In this document: one piece after another, positions 1 to 5,043 of the stretch
How the letters are laid out: each line of letters begins with the position of its first letter
How positions within the stretch are numbered: the stretch's first letter is position 1
From: an uncultured Collinsella sp.
GTDB lineage: Bacteria; Actinomycetota; Coriobacteriia; Coriobacteriales; Coriobacteriaceae
Assembly: GCA_902497025.1 (NCBI GenBank)
Contig: CABVDJ010000032.1
Span: forward strand, 1-26,092
Length of the DNA stretch: 26,092 bases
Direction of reading: 5' to 3'
Position numbers and translations under genes: made by a program
Notes under the pieces: model-generated
Told to the model about the DNA's origin: nothing
The model's input: the letters and a program-made list of their open reading frames with translations, nothing else
The model's database searches: none

Positions 1-284
1 AGGTAAAGCTTGCCATGGCGATAGCGACCGATTGCCCGTACCTCATCCTCGATGAACCGCTGAACGGCCTCGATCCGGGAAAACGGAAAACCTCCTGCGA
101 CGCGATGCGCGGCGAGGTGGCGCGGGGACGCAGCGTGCTCATCTCAAGCCACCTGCTCGACGACCTGGCAGACCTCACCAACTCGTTCTACTTCATTGAG
201 GCCGGCACGCTCGTGGAAAAGACCGAGTCGTCCTCGCAGACGCTCAAGCAGGAATACCTCGATACATACGAGGGAGGTGAATGA
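1..284 (+). CDS. ABC transporter ATP-binding protein, C-terminal fragment (5' end outside window)
   Basis: This is the 3' part of an ATPase subunit gene of an ABC exporter; the frame is open from the first base, so the start lies outside the window. What remains reads as the end of the nucleotide-binding domain: the helix after the signature motif (VKLAMAIA), Walker B with the catalytic glutamate (YLILDEP), the D-loop (LNGLDP) and the switch histidine (SSHLLDDL), then a short C-terminal tail. Walker A and the LSGG signature are missing only because of the window edge. The stop codon lies one base before the start codon of the next gene, so the two are almost certainly co-translated. The LNGLDP form and the tail are usual in DrrA/CcmA-type exporters of drugs, peptides or lipids, but the substrate cannot be told. 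Confident for the family. Confidence 0.9.
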   Translation, partial: VKLAMAIATDCPYLILDEPLNGLDPGKRKTSCDAMRGEVARGRSVLISSHLLDDLADLTNSFYFIEAGTLVEKTESSSQTLKQEYLDTYEGGE

Positions 285-285
285 C

Positions 286-714
286 ATGATAGGCAAGAGC
301 TATGCAAAGATAGCGATTGTTGGCTCTGTACTTTGTCTTGCAATGGTGCTAAGTGCATCATTTGCGAGGTATAGGTCCGAGCAGTCGTTCATCGATGGCG
401 CTGAAAATGGGTTTGGCATAGACGGGATGTATGTCAACGATGGCGTGACCAGGCCGTCTATGGCGATTCTTGCAGGCGAAGACATGGAATGGCAAATCTG
501 TAATGACGATGGCTCTTGTCTGAGTGGTCGTTTGGCCGCAACGAGCGACCCGAATTCGTTCGATCTTCTCGACAATGATGGAGCGGATTGCGGTTCTGTT
601 CACCTGTCGTATGCATCGCGAGATGGGATGGACGGCATTCTCTACGTCTCCCACGAGTCTGGCGATTTCAAGATGCGCGGGACTAACCGAGTGCCGGCTT
701 TTATCGAGGAGTGA
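286..714 (+). CDS. Membrane-anchored protein of unknown function, coupled to the ABC ATPase
   Basis: This encodes 142 residues of no family I recognise. Residues 1-7 carry two lysines, residues 8-26 form one hydrophobic helix (signal anchor or uncleaved signal), and the rest is polar and rich in Asp, Gly and Ser with three cysteines (two in CNDDGSC), as in a small beta-rich domain outside the membrane. The start at 286 was chosen over an upstream in-frame start at 196 because a strong ribosome binding site (AGGGAGGTGA, 271-280) sits just before it and because the upstream reading overlaps the ATPase gene. The one-base spacing to the ATPase stop implies an operon. An accessory or immunity partner of the exporter is plausible but is inference. 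Confidence 0.75.
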   Translation: MIGKSYAKIAIVGSVLCLAMVLSASFARYRSEQSFIDGAENGFGIDGMYVNDGVTRPSMAILAGEDMEWQICNDDGSCLSGRLAATSDPNSFDLLDNDGADCGSVHLSYASRDGMDGILYVSHESGDFKMRGTNRVPAFIEE

Positions 715-722
715 GAATTCTC

Positions 723-793
723 GGCGGTCTTCCGATAAGGCCGCCGGGGTATTGAACCCCGCATTCATCCGTACACACACGGATGAATGCGGG
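723..793. repeat. Three consecutive hairpins, the last a perfect 15-bp inverted repeat
   Basis: Directly after the ABC operon come three adjacent inverted repeats: 723-731 with 737-745 (9 bp, one G-T pair, 5-nt loop), 746-750 with 756-760 (GGGGT/ACCCC), and 758-772 with 779-793 (15 bp perfect, loop ACACAC). The third shares CCC with the second, so they could be alternative folds. None is followed by a T run, so a standard intrinsic terminator is not supported. They could still stabilise the 3' end of the ABC operon mRNA, or be a recombinase or protein binding site next to decayed DNA. Confidence 0.7.
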
Positions 794-816
794 AAGTGTC
801 CGGATGAAGTTGATAA

Positions 817-1152
817 TCAAGGAAACAAAGCCGTTCTGCCTGGGACGGCTTTGGCCTGGACTTTAACTACAACATCGCAATCGACACCTATCAGCTCGCG
901 CAACGCGCATGGCCAAATCTCGGACGCTGGTGCATGGAGGACCTTCGAGATTTACTGGACATCCAAAACGACGACGCATACCGCGTGCTCGCCGACTGCG
1001 AAGACGAGATGGCTGTCTACAATGCGATCAGAAACGGCGTGAAGTCCGGAGAGCTTTCTGTGGAACCGCTGCGCCGTCGCGCGAGCCGACCGGGCAACCC
1101 GGGCAATCTGGTCCCGGCTCTCACGGTCGTATTCCTACGATATCGCCCCTAG
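817..1152 (+). pseudogene. Remnant of a DnaQ-like (DEDD) 3'-5' exonuclease, C-terminal half
   Basis: An open frame with no start codon until an internal ATG at 934, and with a TAA just upstream (814-816), encodes about 70 residues resembling the second half of an epsilon-type proofreading exonuclease. It shows IDTYQLAQRAWPNL (ExoII-like Asp region), LRDLLDI, and DDAYRVLADCEDEM, which aligns with the usual AHRALxDAxAT motif. The catalytic His is Tyr here. The N-terminal ExoI motif (DxE) is absent from the DNA upstream, which holds hairpins instead. The last 25 or so residues are Arg/Pro-rich and no longer look like the family, suggesting a second break. A degraded piece of a once longer gene is the best reading; expression is doubtful. 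Confidence 0.5.
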
Positions 1153-1164
1153 ATCACCAATGTG

Positions 1165-1404
1165 TCAGATAAAGAATGAGGCAATGGCTATGATCACGCC
1201 TACGGCAGATGCAACGACTGCGCCCTTTTTCCTCTCCTTTAGTCCGACGAATAGGGTTGCCGTAAAGTAAAGGGCGGAAATGCAGGCTATGGCAAGCGAA
1301 ACGAGTTCCTTGGGCGGTTTCAGCAAAAGGTCGCTAGCAAAGAGTAATGCAAGCAGGGCAAAGCCGATTGTGGTCAAGTATCTCGATTGATTTTGCGACA
1401 GCAT
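1165..1404 (-). CDS. Small hydrophobic membrane protein (79 aa), unknown function
   Basis: This encodes 79 residues with two or three membrane helices (about 10-27, 33-53 and 62-79) and a Lys/Arg-rich loop (LKERKKG) between the last two, which should face the cytoplasm. I recognise no family. The start is supported by AAGGAAG five bases upstream of the ATG. A 37-codon frame ends 12 bases upstream and its stop codon lies next to this ribosome binding site, so the two look translationally coupled. The gene could encode an immunity or bacteriocin-related membrane protein, given the neighbouring exporter and other small membrane proteins, but no motif shows this. Confidence 0.7.
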   Translation of the reverse strand: MLSQNQSRYLTTIGFALLALLFASDLLLKPPKELVSLAIACISALYFTATLFVGLKERKKGAVVASAVGVIIAIASFFI

Positions 1405-1416
1405 GGCAACTTCCTT

Positions 1417-1530
1417 TCAGAACATGCAAGTGAAAAGTCGGTACGATGTCATTGCGGTTACAAACAAGCCGCCGCCGGGACCGGTTGTCACGAGACCGGC
1501 GATAACGCATTTTCTCGGTTTCCAGCTCAT
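1417..1530 (-). CDS. Very small membrane peptide (37 aa)
   Basis: The frame starts at ATG 1530, preceded after a six-base gap by GAGAGGGG, a good ribosome binding site. It encodes a basic N-terminus (MSWKPRK) followed by one hydrophobic stretch with a Gly-rich centre (TGPGGGLF). Its TGA stop abuts the ribosome binding site of the 79-residue membrane protein downstream. The arrangement (ribosome binding site, short membrane peptide, 12-base gap, next gene) favours a real gene, and a leader peptide that controls the downstream gene is an alternative. No homologue is recognised and the size makes chance possible. Confidence 0.4.
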   Translation of the reverse strand: MSWKPRKCVIAGLVTTGPGGGLFVTAMTSYRLFTCMF

Positions 1531-1681
1531 GACAGACCCCTCTCTCATGGTGCAACGTATACATTATGAGATATACACATTTTGTCCTATAAGCCCCAAG
1601 GATGACGATTCCAATACGGACGACGACACCAAAACCGGCATCGACGGCTCCATGGACGATTCGGATTCCAAATAGGCCCTG

Positions 1682-2137
1682 TTAGTTGAGCCACTTCTTT
1701 GCCGGTGTCGTATACGAGACCGCTATACCCGCGGCAATTGCCATCAGGCAACTCGCGATGAATCCGAACTCATACTTCAAAACGTTTGTTGCGGTCAGGG
1801 CGATAATCAACACTGTCAGAATTTGCAGAATTATCGTTATTGCGAAGAGATTGATTCCTTGTTTGGCCGAAGTCGCTGAATGAGTTTGGCTTCGTTGATT
1901 CAGGTTGAGGCAGACAAGGAAAGCGACCAGTTCGCTTGATAAGGGGCCGACTACATAGAAAAAGATTGCGTCAATGAAGCCAATAGTGTTGTAAGTGTTG
2001 TAAGTTGTTTCGCCGGAAAACACAGCGTATAAAGCATATCCAAATCTTGGCTGATTCATGTATGAGTCCGAAAAGACGAAGAGCGTCAATATTGCTACTA
2101 CCAGAAGTGCATTCAGGGCAAATCGTTTGCTTTTCAT
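1682..2137 (-). CDS. Four-helix integral membrane protein (151 aa), unknown function
   Basis: This encodes 151 residues with a Lys/Arg N-terminus (MKSKRF) and four likely membrane helices at about 8-25, 55-80, 94-116 and 122-144. A polar, Tyr/Thr/Asn-rich loop lies between helices 1 and 2 and a basic tail ends the protein. The start is supported by GGAAGGAG six bases upstream of the ATG. The base composition is more AT-rich than the core genes to the right, in keeping with acquired DNA. It runs in the same direction as the two small membrane-protein genes at 1165-1530, about 150 bases away, and may be transcribed with them. I do not recognise a family; a transporter or immunity role would be a guess. 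Confidence 0.75.
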   Translation of the reverse strand: MKSKRFALNALLVVAILTLFVFSDSYMNQPRFGYALYAVFSGETTYNTYNTIGFIDAIFFYVVGPLSSELVAFLVCLNLNQRSQTHSATSAKQGINLFAITIILQILTVLIIALTATNVLKYEFGFIASCLMAIAAGIAVSYTTPAKKWLN

Positions 2138-2232
2138 CGATCGCTCCTTCCGGGTGAAGTTTATTATGTAATTATACAGCAGTCATTTGTTATTCAAAGA
2201 ATTTGACTGTCCTAAATAACTGCACTTTCGCT

Positions 2233-2263
2233 GGAGGGTCGCTGTTTGGCGGCCCTCTTTTTT
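2233..2263 (+). terminator. Intrinsic terminator
   Basis: A 9-bp stem (2234-2242 with 2249-2257, one G-T pair) with a six-base loop is followed by TTTTTT (2258-2263). It points rightward although no plus-strand gene was found directly upstream, so it may end a short RNA starting near 2170-2220, or be what is left of a lost gene. Confidence 0.75.
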
Positions 2264-2289
2264 GCACAGGCGCGGTGGGATGGTAATAT
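2262..2289 (+). promoter_or_regulatory. Likely sigma-70 promoter of the holin-like peptide gene
   Basis: A -35 box TTGCAC (2262-2267) and a -10 box TAATAT (2284-2289) are separated by 16 bases. It begins inside the T run of the preceding terminator and would give a leader of about 85 bases before the start codon at 2382. A second candidate, an extended -10 TGATAGAAT near 2310-2318, lies closer to the gene. Confidence 0.5.
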
Positions 2290-2381
2290 CGGGCGGGAGT
2301 CAGCCGCTCTGATAGAATCGTCCTTGCTGTCGGCAGCCCTCGTGCCGGGCAGAGCCCTCCATTTGATGGGAGGTGATGCCC

Positions 2382-2507
2382 ATGACCGATTTCACCGAGC
2401 TCGTGAAGCTCCTGACCGCTATGGTCTCGCTCCTCACGGCCCTTGTCGGCCTTTCCAAGGCACTCAAGCAGGGCTCGAAGCCCAAAAAGAAAGGCCACCG
2501 TCGCTAA
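2382..2507 (+). CDS. Holin-like small toxin-type membrane peptide (41 aa)
   Basis: This encodes 41 residues: a short acidic start (MTDFTEL), one membrane helix (about 8-29, rich in Leu, Val and Ala) and a strongly basic tail ending KPKKKGHRR. This layout matches the small holin-like toxin peptides of gut Gram-positives (Hol_Tox type, such as TxpA-like type I toxins). A strong ribosome binding site (GGGAGGTGA, 2368-2376) lies correctly before ATG 2382; the in-frame ATG at 2376 overlaps that site and is less likely. A promoter is visible upstream. Whether an antisense RNA exists opposite the 3' end is not established. No phage genes adjoin it, so a lone type I toxin-antitoxin unit is more likely than a lysis cassette. 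Confidence 0.6.
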   Translation: MTDFTELVKLLTAMVSLLTALVGLSKALKQGSKPKKKGHRR

Positions 2508-2880
2508 GACGATGACCCAACTTCATTAAGCAACGGCTCTGCCCAGCTCTCTACAACTTGGGCTGCCGTCGGCATCATTCTACCCTCCTGACAAGGAATT
2601 CGTCCATATTTCAAAAACCAAATTGCGTTTGCTATCGAAGTTCATTCATCGTCCATGTACATGAGCGGAACAGCGGAAACCGTTCGCTATGCTCCTGACC
2701 GTGCCAAAGAATTACTCGAAACGGGACCACGAGAGTACGATCGTTTGCCGGATAGCCGCCACTACGACGGATATCCTTGATAGTAAGCGCTAGAATGATT
2801 TTGCTCTTATGGAGCTCAGCCCCGGCTGGTAAACCTGACGTTCGGCGCGGTGTGCGTGGACGCGCCTGGAGAGCTTGACC
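2508..2880. other. Gene-poor stretch with one doubtful 41-codon frame
   Basis: No convincing gene was seen. A plus-strand frame runs from about 2590 to the stop at 2780 with an internal ATG at 2655, giving 41 residues (MYMSGTAETVRYAPDRAK and on to a Tyr/Asp/Arg-rich end). It is polar and reads like real protein rather than random sequence, but it has no ribosome binding site and may be a remnant. On the minus strand TAGAAT near 2582-2587 could be a -10 box for an RNA antisense to the 3' end of the holin-like gene; no good -35 box accompanies it. Confidence 0.3.
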
Positions 2881-2890
2881 TCAAGTACGT

Positions 2891-2936
2891 TCAAGCCTAG
2901 GGGCCTAAGCCCCCCGCGCTCAAGCCTAGGCTTGAG
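2891..2936. repeat. Direct repeat plus 18-bp perfect palindrome
   Basis: TCAAGCCTAGG occurs at 2891-2901 and again at 2920-2930. The second copy is the left half of a perfect 18-base palindrome, CTCAAGCCTAGGCTTGAG (2919-2936). Between them lies GGGG CCTAAG CCCC (2900-2913), itself a small hairpin. It could be an operator or a folded part of an RNA ending at the terminator at 2977-3008. Confidence 0.7.
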
Positions 2937-2976
2937 AGAGCAGACTGGCAGGCAGCAACCGGGATATAAACGATTT

Positions 2977-3008
2977 AGGGGGAGTACTGGCGTACTCCCC
3001 TATTTTTT
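2977..3008 (+). terminator. Strong intrinsic terminator
   Basis: A perfect 9-bp stem, GGGGAGTAC (2979-2987) with GTACTCCCC (2992-3000), has a four-base loop and is followed by TATTTTTT (3001-3008). With no protein gene directly upstream, it suggests that a non-coding RNA or small transcript ends here, perhaps covering the hairpins from about 2840 on. Confidence 0.85.
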
Positions 3009-3049
3009 ACTGAGTAGCCGAAAAAACGAGGCAACGAGAGGCGATTTAA

Positions 3050-3097
3050 GGTGCCTGAAAACAGGTACCCCTAGCGGGTATCCAAGTAGGTTTTTTT
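3050..3097 (+). promoter_or_regulatory. Two mutually exclusive hairpins before a T run (attenuator-like)
   Basis: Hairpin 1 pairs 3050-3057 with 3062-3069 (loop AAAA). Hairpin 2 pairs 3064-3070 with 3076-3083 (loop CTAGC, one bulge). They share 3064-3069, so only one can form. A run of seven T follows at 3091-3097. The arrangement resembles a transcription attenuator in the leader of the P1 gene that starts at 3270, though the T run begins seven bases after hairpin 2, which is farther than usual. No known riboswitch class was recognised. Confidence 0.35.
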
Positions 3098-3179
3098 GGG
3101 GTCGTATTCGCGATTGTGTTAAGCCGTTTACCTGGGCGTTTGGTTTCGAATGGGCGTTTTGGCTATTTTTGCGATGCGG

Positions 3180-3269
3180 TTGCCGCTGCGGCAAGACCGG
3201 AGCAGAATTATGGAATAGCCCTACGCTCGGCAATGTATCTACAAACCCTGAGCGAGGGGAGTGTCGCAT
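3180..3269 (+). repeat. Conserved 5' flank of the pilin-like genes, copy before P1
   Basis: About 90 bases before the P1 start codon closely match 7595-7681 before P3, and parts recur at 4813-4903 before the broken P2 leader. Shared blocks are a 7-bp hairpin with a single-base loop (TTGCCGC at 3180-3186 with GCGGCAA at 3188-3194), AATAGCCCTAC, and TATCTACAAACCCTGAGCGA, which leads into the ribosome binding site. Conservation of non-coding DNA this close to the start suggests shared control or a homology block used in recombination. Confidence 0.75.
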
Positions 3270-4259
3270 ATGCATGCAGCGGCAATTAACCTTCGGGGGG
3301 GGGTATCTCCTAGAGGTACTCTTCTCCGAGGCCAATCAATCATCGAGTACGTCCTAATCATCGCCGTCATCGGCCTGGTGATCGCGTTCGCCGGACCCGG
3401 CGTGGCGGGGGCCATCCACAACCAGTTCAACCTGGTCGGCAACACGGTGAACAGCGGGACTGGCGCTGGCACCGAGGGCGGCGGTGCATCCGGCGGCGGC
3501 TCCACAGGCGCCGATTCCGCGACCGTCCAGGCGGCCGTCGTCAAGGACGCGAAGGACTGGACGCTCGGTGAGCAGAAAGCCGTGGCCGAGGACATCGCCG
3601 CGAAGGGCGAGGCATCGCCTGCGTACGCCAAGGCGAAGGCCGCCATGGATGCCGGCATCAAGTTCTCGATGGAACTGACCGATGGACGGACCCTCAGATA
3701 CCGCATTATCGGCATCAACCACGACGACCTTGTCGACGGTAGCGGCAAGGCGGGCTTGACGTTCCTTACCACCTCGAATAGCTTTGCTTCCCGCGTGAAC
3801 GCCACGGACACCAACGCCGGCGGCTGGGAGAAGTCGGAGCTCCGTAAGGAAATGAACTCCGGTGAGATCTGGAACCTGATGCCCGTCGATTTCCAGTCCA
3901 AGGTGAAGGCCGTCAAGAAACTCACGAACAACGTCGGCGGCGGCAGCGCAAACAAGAATGCCGCCGTGACGGCGACCTCCGACAGGCTCTTCCTGCTCAG
4001 CTACTCCGAAATCGTCGAGACCCCATATAGCGATTGGTCTGACTATTCATGGATTGGACAAGAGGGAACCCAGTACGAGGCCTTCAAGGGCAAGGTGATG
4101 AATAGCCACTCGGGCAACCCTGCCATTGCCACAGGCGGCGGTTCGTGGGAGCGTTCGGTGCTTCCAGACAACTCTGTGCGCTTCCTCTATGTCGACAACC
4201 ACGGCACTCCGTCGAGCAACATCTTTGCGTCGAGCTATGGTTACGTCTGCCCCGCCTAG
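3270..4259 (+). CDS. P1: type IV prepilin-like protein with C-terminal DUF6273-like domain
   Basis: This encodes 329 residues. Residues 1-21 form a short basic leader ending in Gly, followed by QSIIEY: Glu at +5 after the Gly (G21/Q22, E26) and a hydrophobic helix (about 27-50) are the prepilin-peptidase signature of type IV and Flp-like pilins. A Gly/Ser/Thr linker follows (about 60-82). From about 110 to the end lies a domain with IIGINHDDL, GGWEKSELRKEMNSG, DRLFLLSYSEIV and SWERS, which I read as DUF6273-like, a family of extracellular domains. GAGGGGAG, eight bases upstream, favours ATG 3270 over GTG 3261. A G9 tract lies at codons 9-12. The protein ends CPA where P2 and P3 continue to CPAWCF or RPAWCF, because a Trp codon has become TAG. 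It is likely exported and pilus- or membrane-bound. Confidence 0.8.
   Translation: MHAAAINLRGGVSPRGTLLRGQSIIEYVLIIAVIGLVIAFAGPGVAGAIHNQFNLVGNTVNSGTGAGTEGGGASGGGSTGADSATVQAAVVKDAKDWTLGEQKAVAEDIAAKGEASPAYAKAKAAMDAGIKFSMELTDGRTLRYRIIGINHDDLVDGSGKAGLTFLTTSNSFASRVNATDTNAGGWEKSELRKEMNSGEIWNLMPVDFQSKVKAVKKLTNNVGGGSANKNAAVTATSDRLFLLSYSEIVETPYSDWSDYSWIGQEGTQYEAFKGKVMNSHSGNPAIATGGGSWERSVLPDNSVRFLYVDNHGTPSSNIFASSYGYVCPA
3295..3303 (+). repeat. G9 homopolymer inside the P1 leader
   Basis: Nine consecutive G lie in frame about 25 bases after the P1 start codon and encode part of Arg-Gly-Gly-Val. The same tract occurs at 7707-7715 in P3. Gain or loss of one G would shift the frame before the pilin signal, so the tract could switch the gene on and off by strand slippage, as poly-G tracts do in other bacterial surface genes. 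Confidence 0.8.
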
Positions 4260-4268
4260 TGTTTCTAG

Positions 4269-4427
4269 TTTCTTTTGGTAACCGCGCGAACGATTGTCGT
4301 CTTGAAGCATAGTTATCGGGTTGAGGAGAAAATGGGTCATACAGTGGCTCTTAGAGCGCCTGCCGCGCTCCTCCGCCAGTACCTCTGCGGCGTCCTCGTG
4401 TAGAGCCTCATCCTGCTTGGCGTTTCG
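4269..4427 (+). repeat. Conserved 3' flank of the pilin-like genes, copy after P1
   Basis: About 159 bases after P1 match 8710-8867 after P3 closely, running from TTTCTTTTGG to GCTTGGCGTTTCG. Partial copies follow P2 (7478-7609) and occur near 4769-4826. After P2 and P3 the block begins with the tail of a terminator hairpin. After P1 the hairpin itself is missing and only its T-rich tail remains, so P1 transcripts probably read through. No gene is supported in this block. Confidence 0.75.
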
Positions 4428-4493
4428 AGTTCGGGAAGTACGCGGTGGGTGGATAATTGACTCACTCAGATGACGGCGCTGACGGGAGCGGCC

Positions 4494-4739
4494 ATGGCGA
4501 TGTGCGAGATTGCGGTCAAGTTCGATGAGGACGAAAGAGCTTCGATTCGGGATAATGCGGACGCCGCGGGCATGTCCTTTTCCGAGTTCGTGAGAAGGGC
4601 CGCGCTCGAGAAGGCTGAGGACATGGCGGACACCGAGGCCTACAACGAGGCCTTGGGCGGGGTCCGGCTTATAGCCGGATCCCGCTTTTCTATGGCTTTC
4701 ATTCGTCTGTCTAAAGGTATGAAGCGGTTGACTCGATAG
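4494..4739 (+). pseudogene. Truncated ribbon-helix-helix antitoxin (DUF6290/RelB-like)
   Basis: Residues 1-55 or so match short ribbon-helix-helix antitoxins: a beta strand (CEIAVKFDEDER), two helices with SFSEFVRRAALEKAED, and the start of the toxin-binding region (TEAYNEAL). The family then usually continues with a conserved tail of about 25-30 residues and is followed by a RelE/ParE toxin gene. Here the frame instead runs into an intrinsic terminator (4657-4691) and ends in 27 unrelated residues. No toxin gene follows. A deletion joining the antitoxin to the terminator of its own operon explains this simply. GGGAG, five bases before ATG 4494, supports the start, and the DNA-binding half could still be made and act on its operator. 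Confidence 0.6.
4657..4691 (+). terminator. Intrinsic terminator within the truncated antitoxin frame
   Basis: A 12-bp stem with one G-T pair (4657-4668 with 4674-4685), a five-base loop TTATA and a TTTTCT tail (4686-4691). Its position inside an open frame shows that the frame beyond it is not natural coding sequence. Confidence 0.8.
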
Positions 4740-4812
4740 GAATGCGGGCAACGCCCGAAGCGGGCGTCATGGCTGCTCTCAGAGCGCCTGACTCTTTCCC
4801 CCGCCGCTACCG

Positions 4813-4903
4813 TTGCCGCAGCGGCACGTTACGGGCTGATCGGTTCGCTCTAACGTACGCTCCTGCATGCAATATCAATCCCCATACGAAGGGAGTGTCG
4901 CAT
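4813..4903 (+). repeat. Degenerate 5' flank of the broken P2 leader
   Basis: The hairpin TTGCCGC-A-GCGGCA (4813-4826) and the last part, CGAAGGGAGTGTCGCAT (about 4887-4903), match the flanks before P1 and P3, while the middle differs. Just upstream (4769-4800) lies a partial copy of the 3' flank repeat with CTCTCAGAGCGCCTGA. No gene is supported between 4740 and 4903. Confidence 0.55.
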
Positions 4904-4945
4904 ATGTATGCAGCGGCGCAGAACCTTCGGGGGGTGTTCCTATAG
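4904..4945 (+). pseudogene. Original P2 leader, cut off by the IS110 element
   Basis: ATG 4904, preceded by GAAGGGAG, begins MYAAAQNLRGVFL and then a stop. The first nine codons parallel MHAAAINLR in P1 and P3 and reach the same G run (six G at 4929-4934). The frame then enters the insertion. The rest of the gene resumes at 6444 with four G and VSPRG. This shows that P2 once had the same leader as its paralogues. Confidence 0.8.
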
Positions 4946-5043
4946 TTTTGTCAACTGGGAAATGCTCTCCGTGCGACCGAATCGCGGCATGCTGACGCCA
5001 AGTCATTAGGCCGGTGGGCTTCAGTCTGCTCGGTGCGTTTCGG

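Noticed and set aside
1403..1675. A 90-codon plus-strand frame ending in an Asp-rich tail
   Set aside because: It overlaps two minus-strand small genes, has no ribosome binding site, and is low in complexity; the Asp-rich end could be a remnant but cannot be supported.
3030..3269. Known riboswitch class (such as cyclic di-GMP) before P1
   Set aside because: GGCAAGACCGG resembles a piece of one class, but the rest of the consensus is absent.
2875..3357. A 160-codon plus-strand frame, and a 111-codon minus-strand frame opposite part of it
   Set aside because: They run through a terminator, an attenuator-like region and the P1 start; the minus-strand part repeats only because the flank DNA is duplicated.
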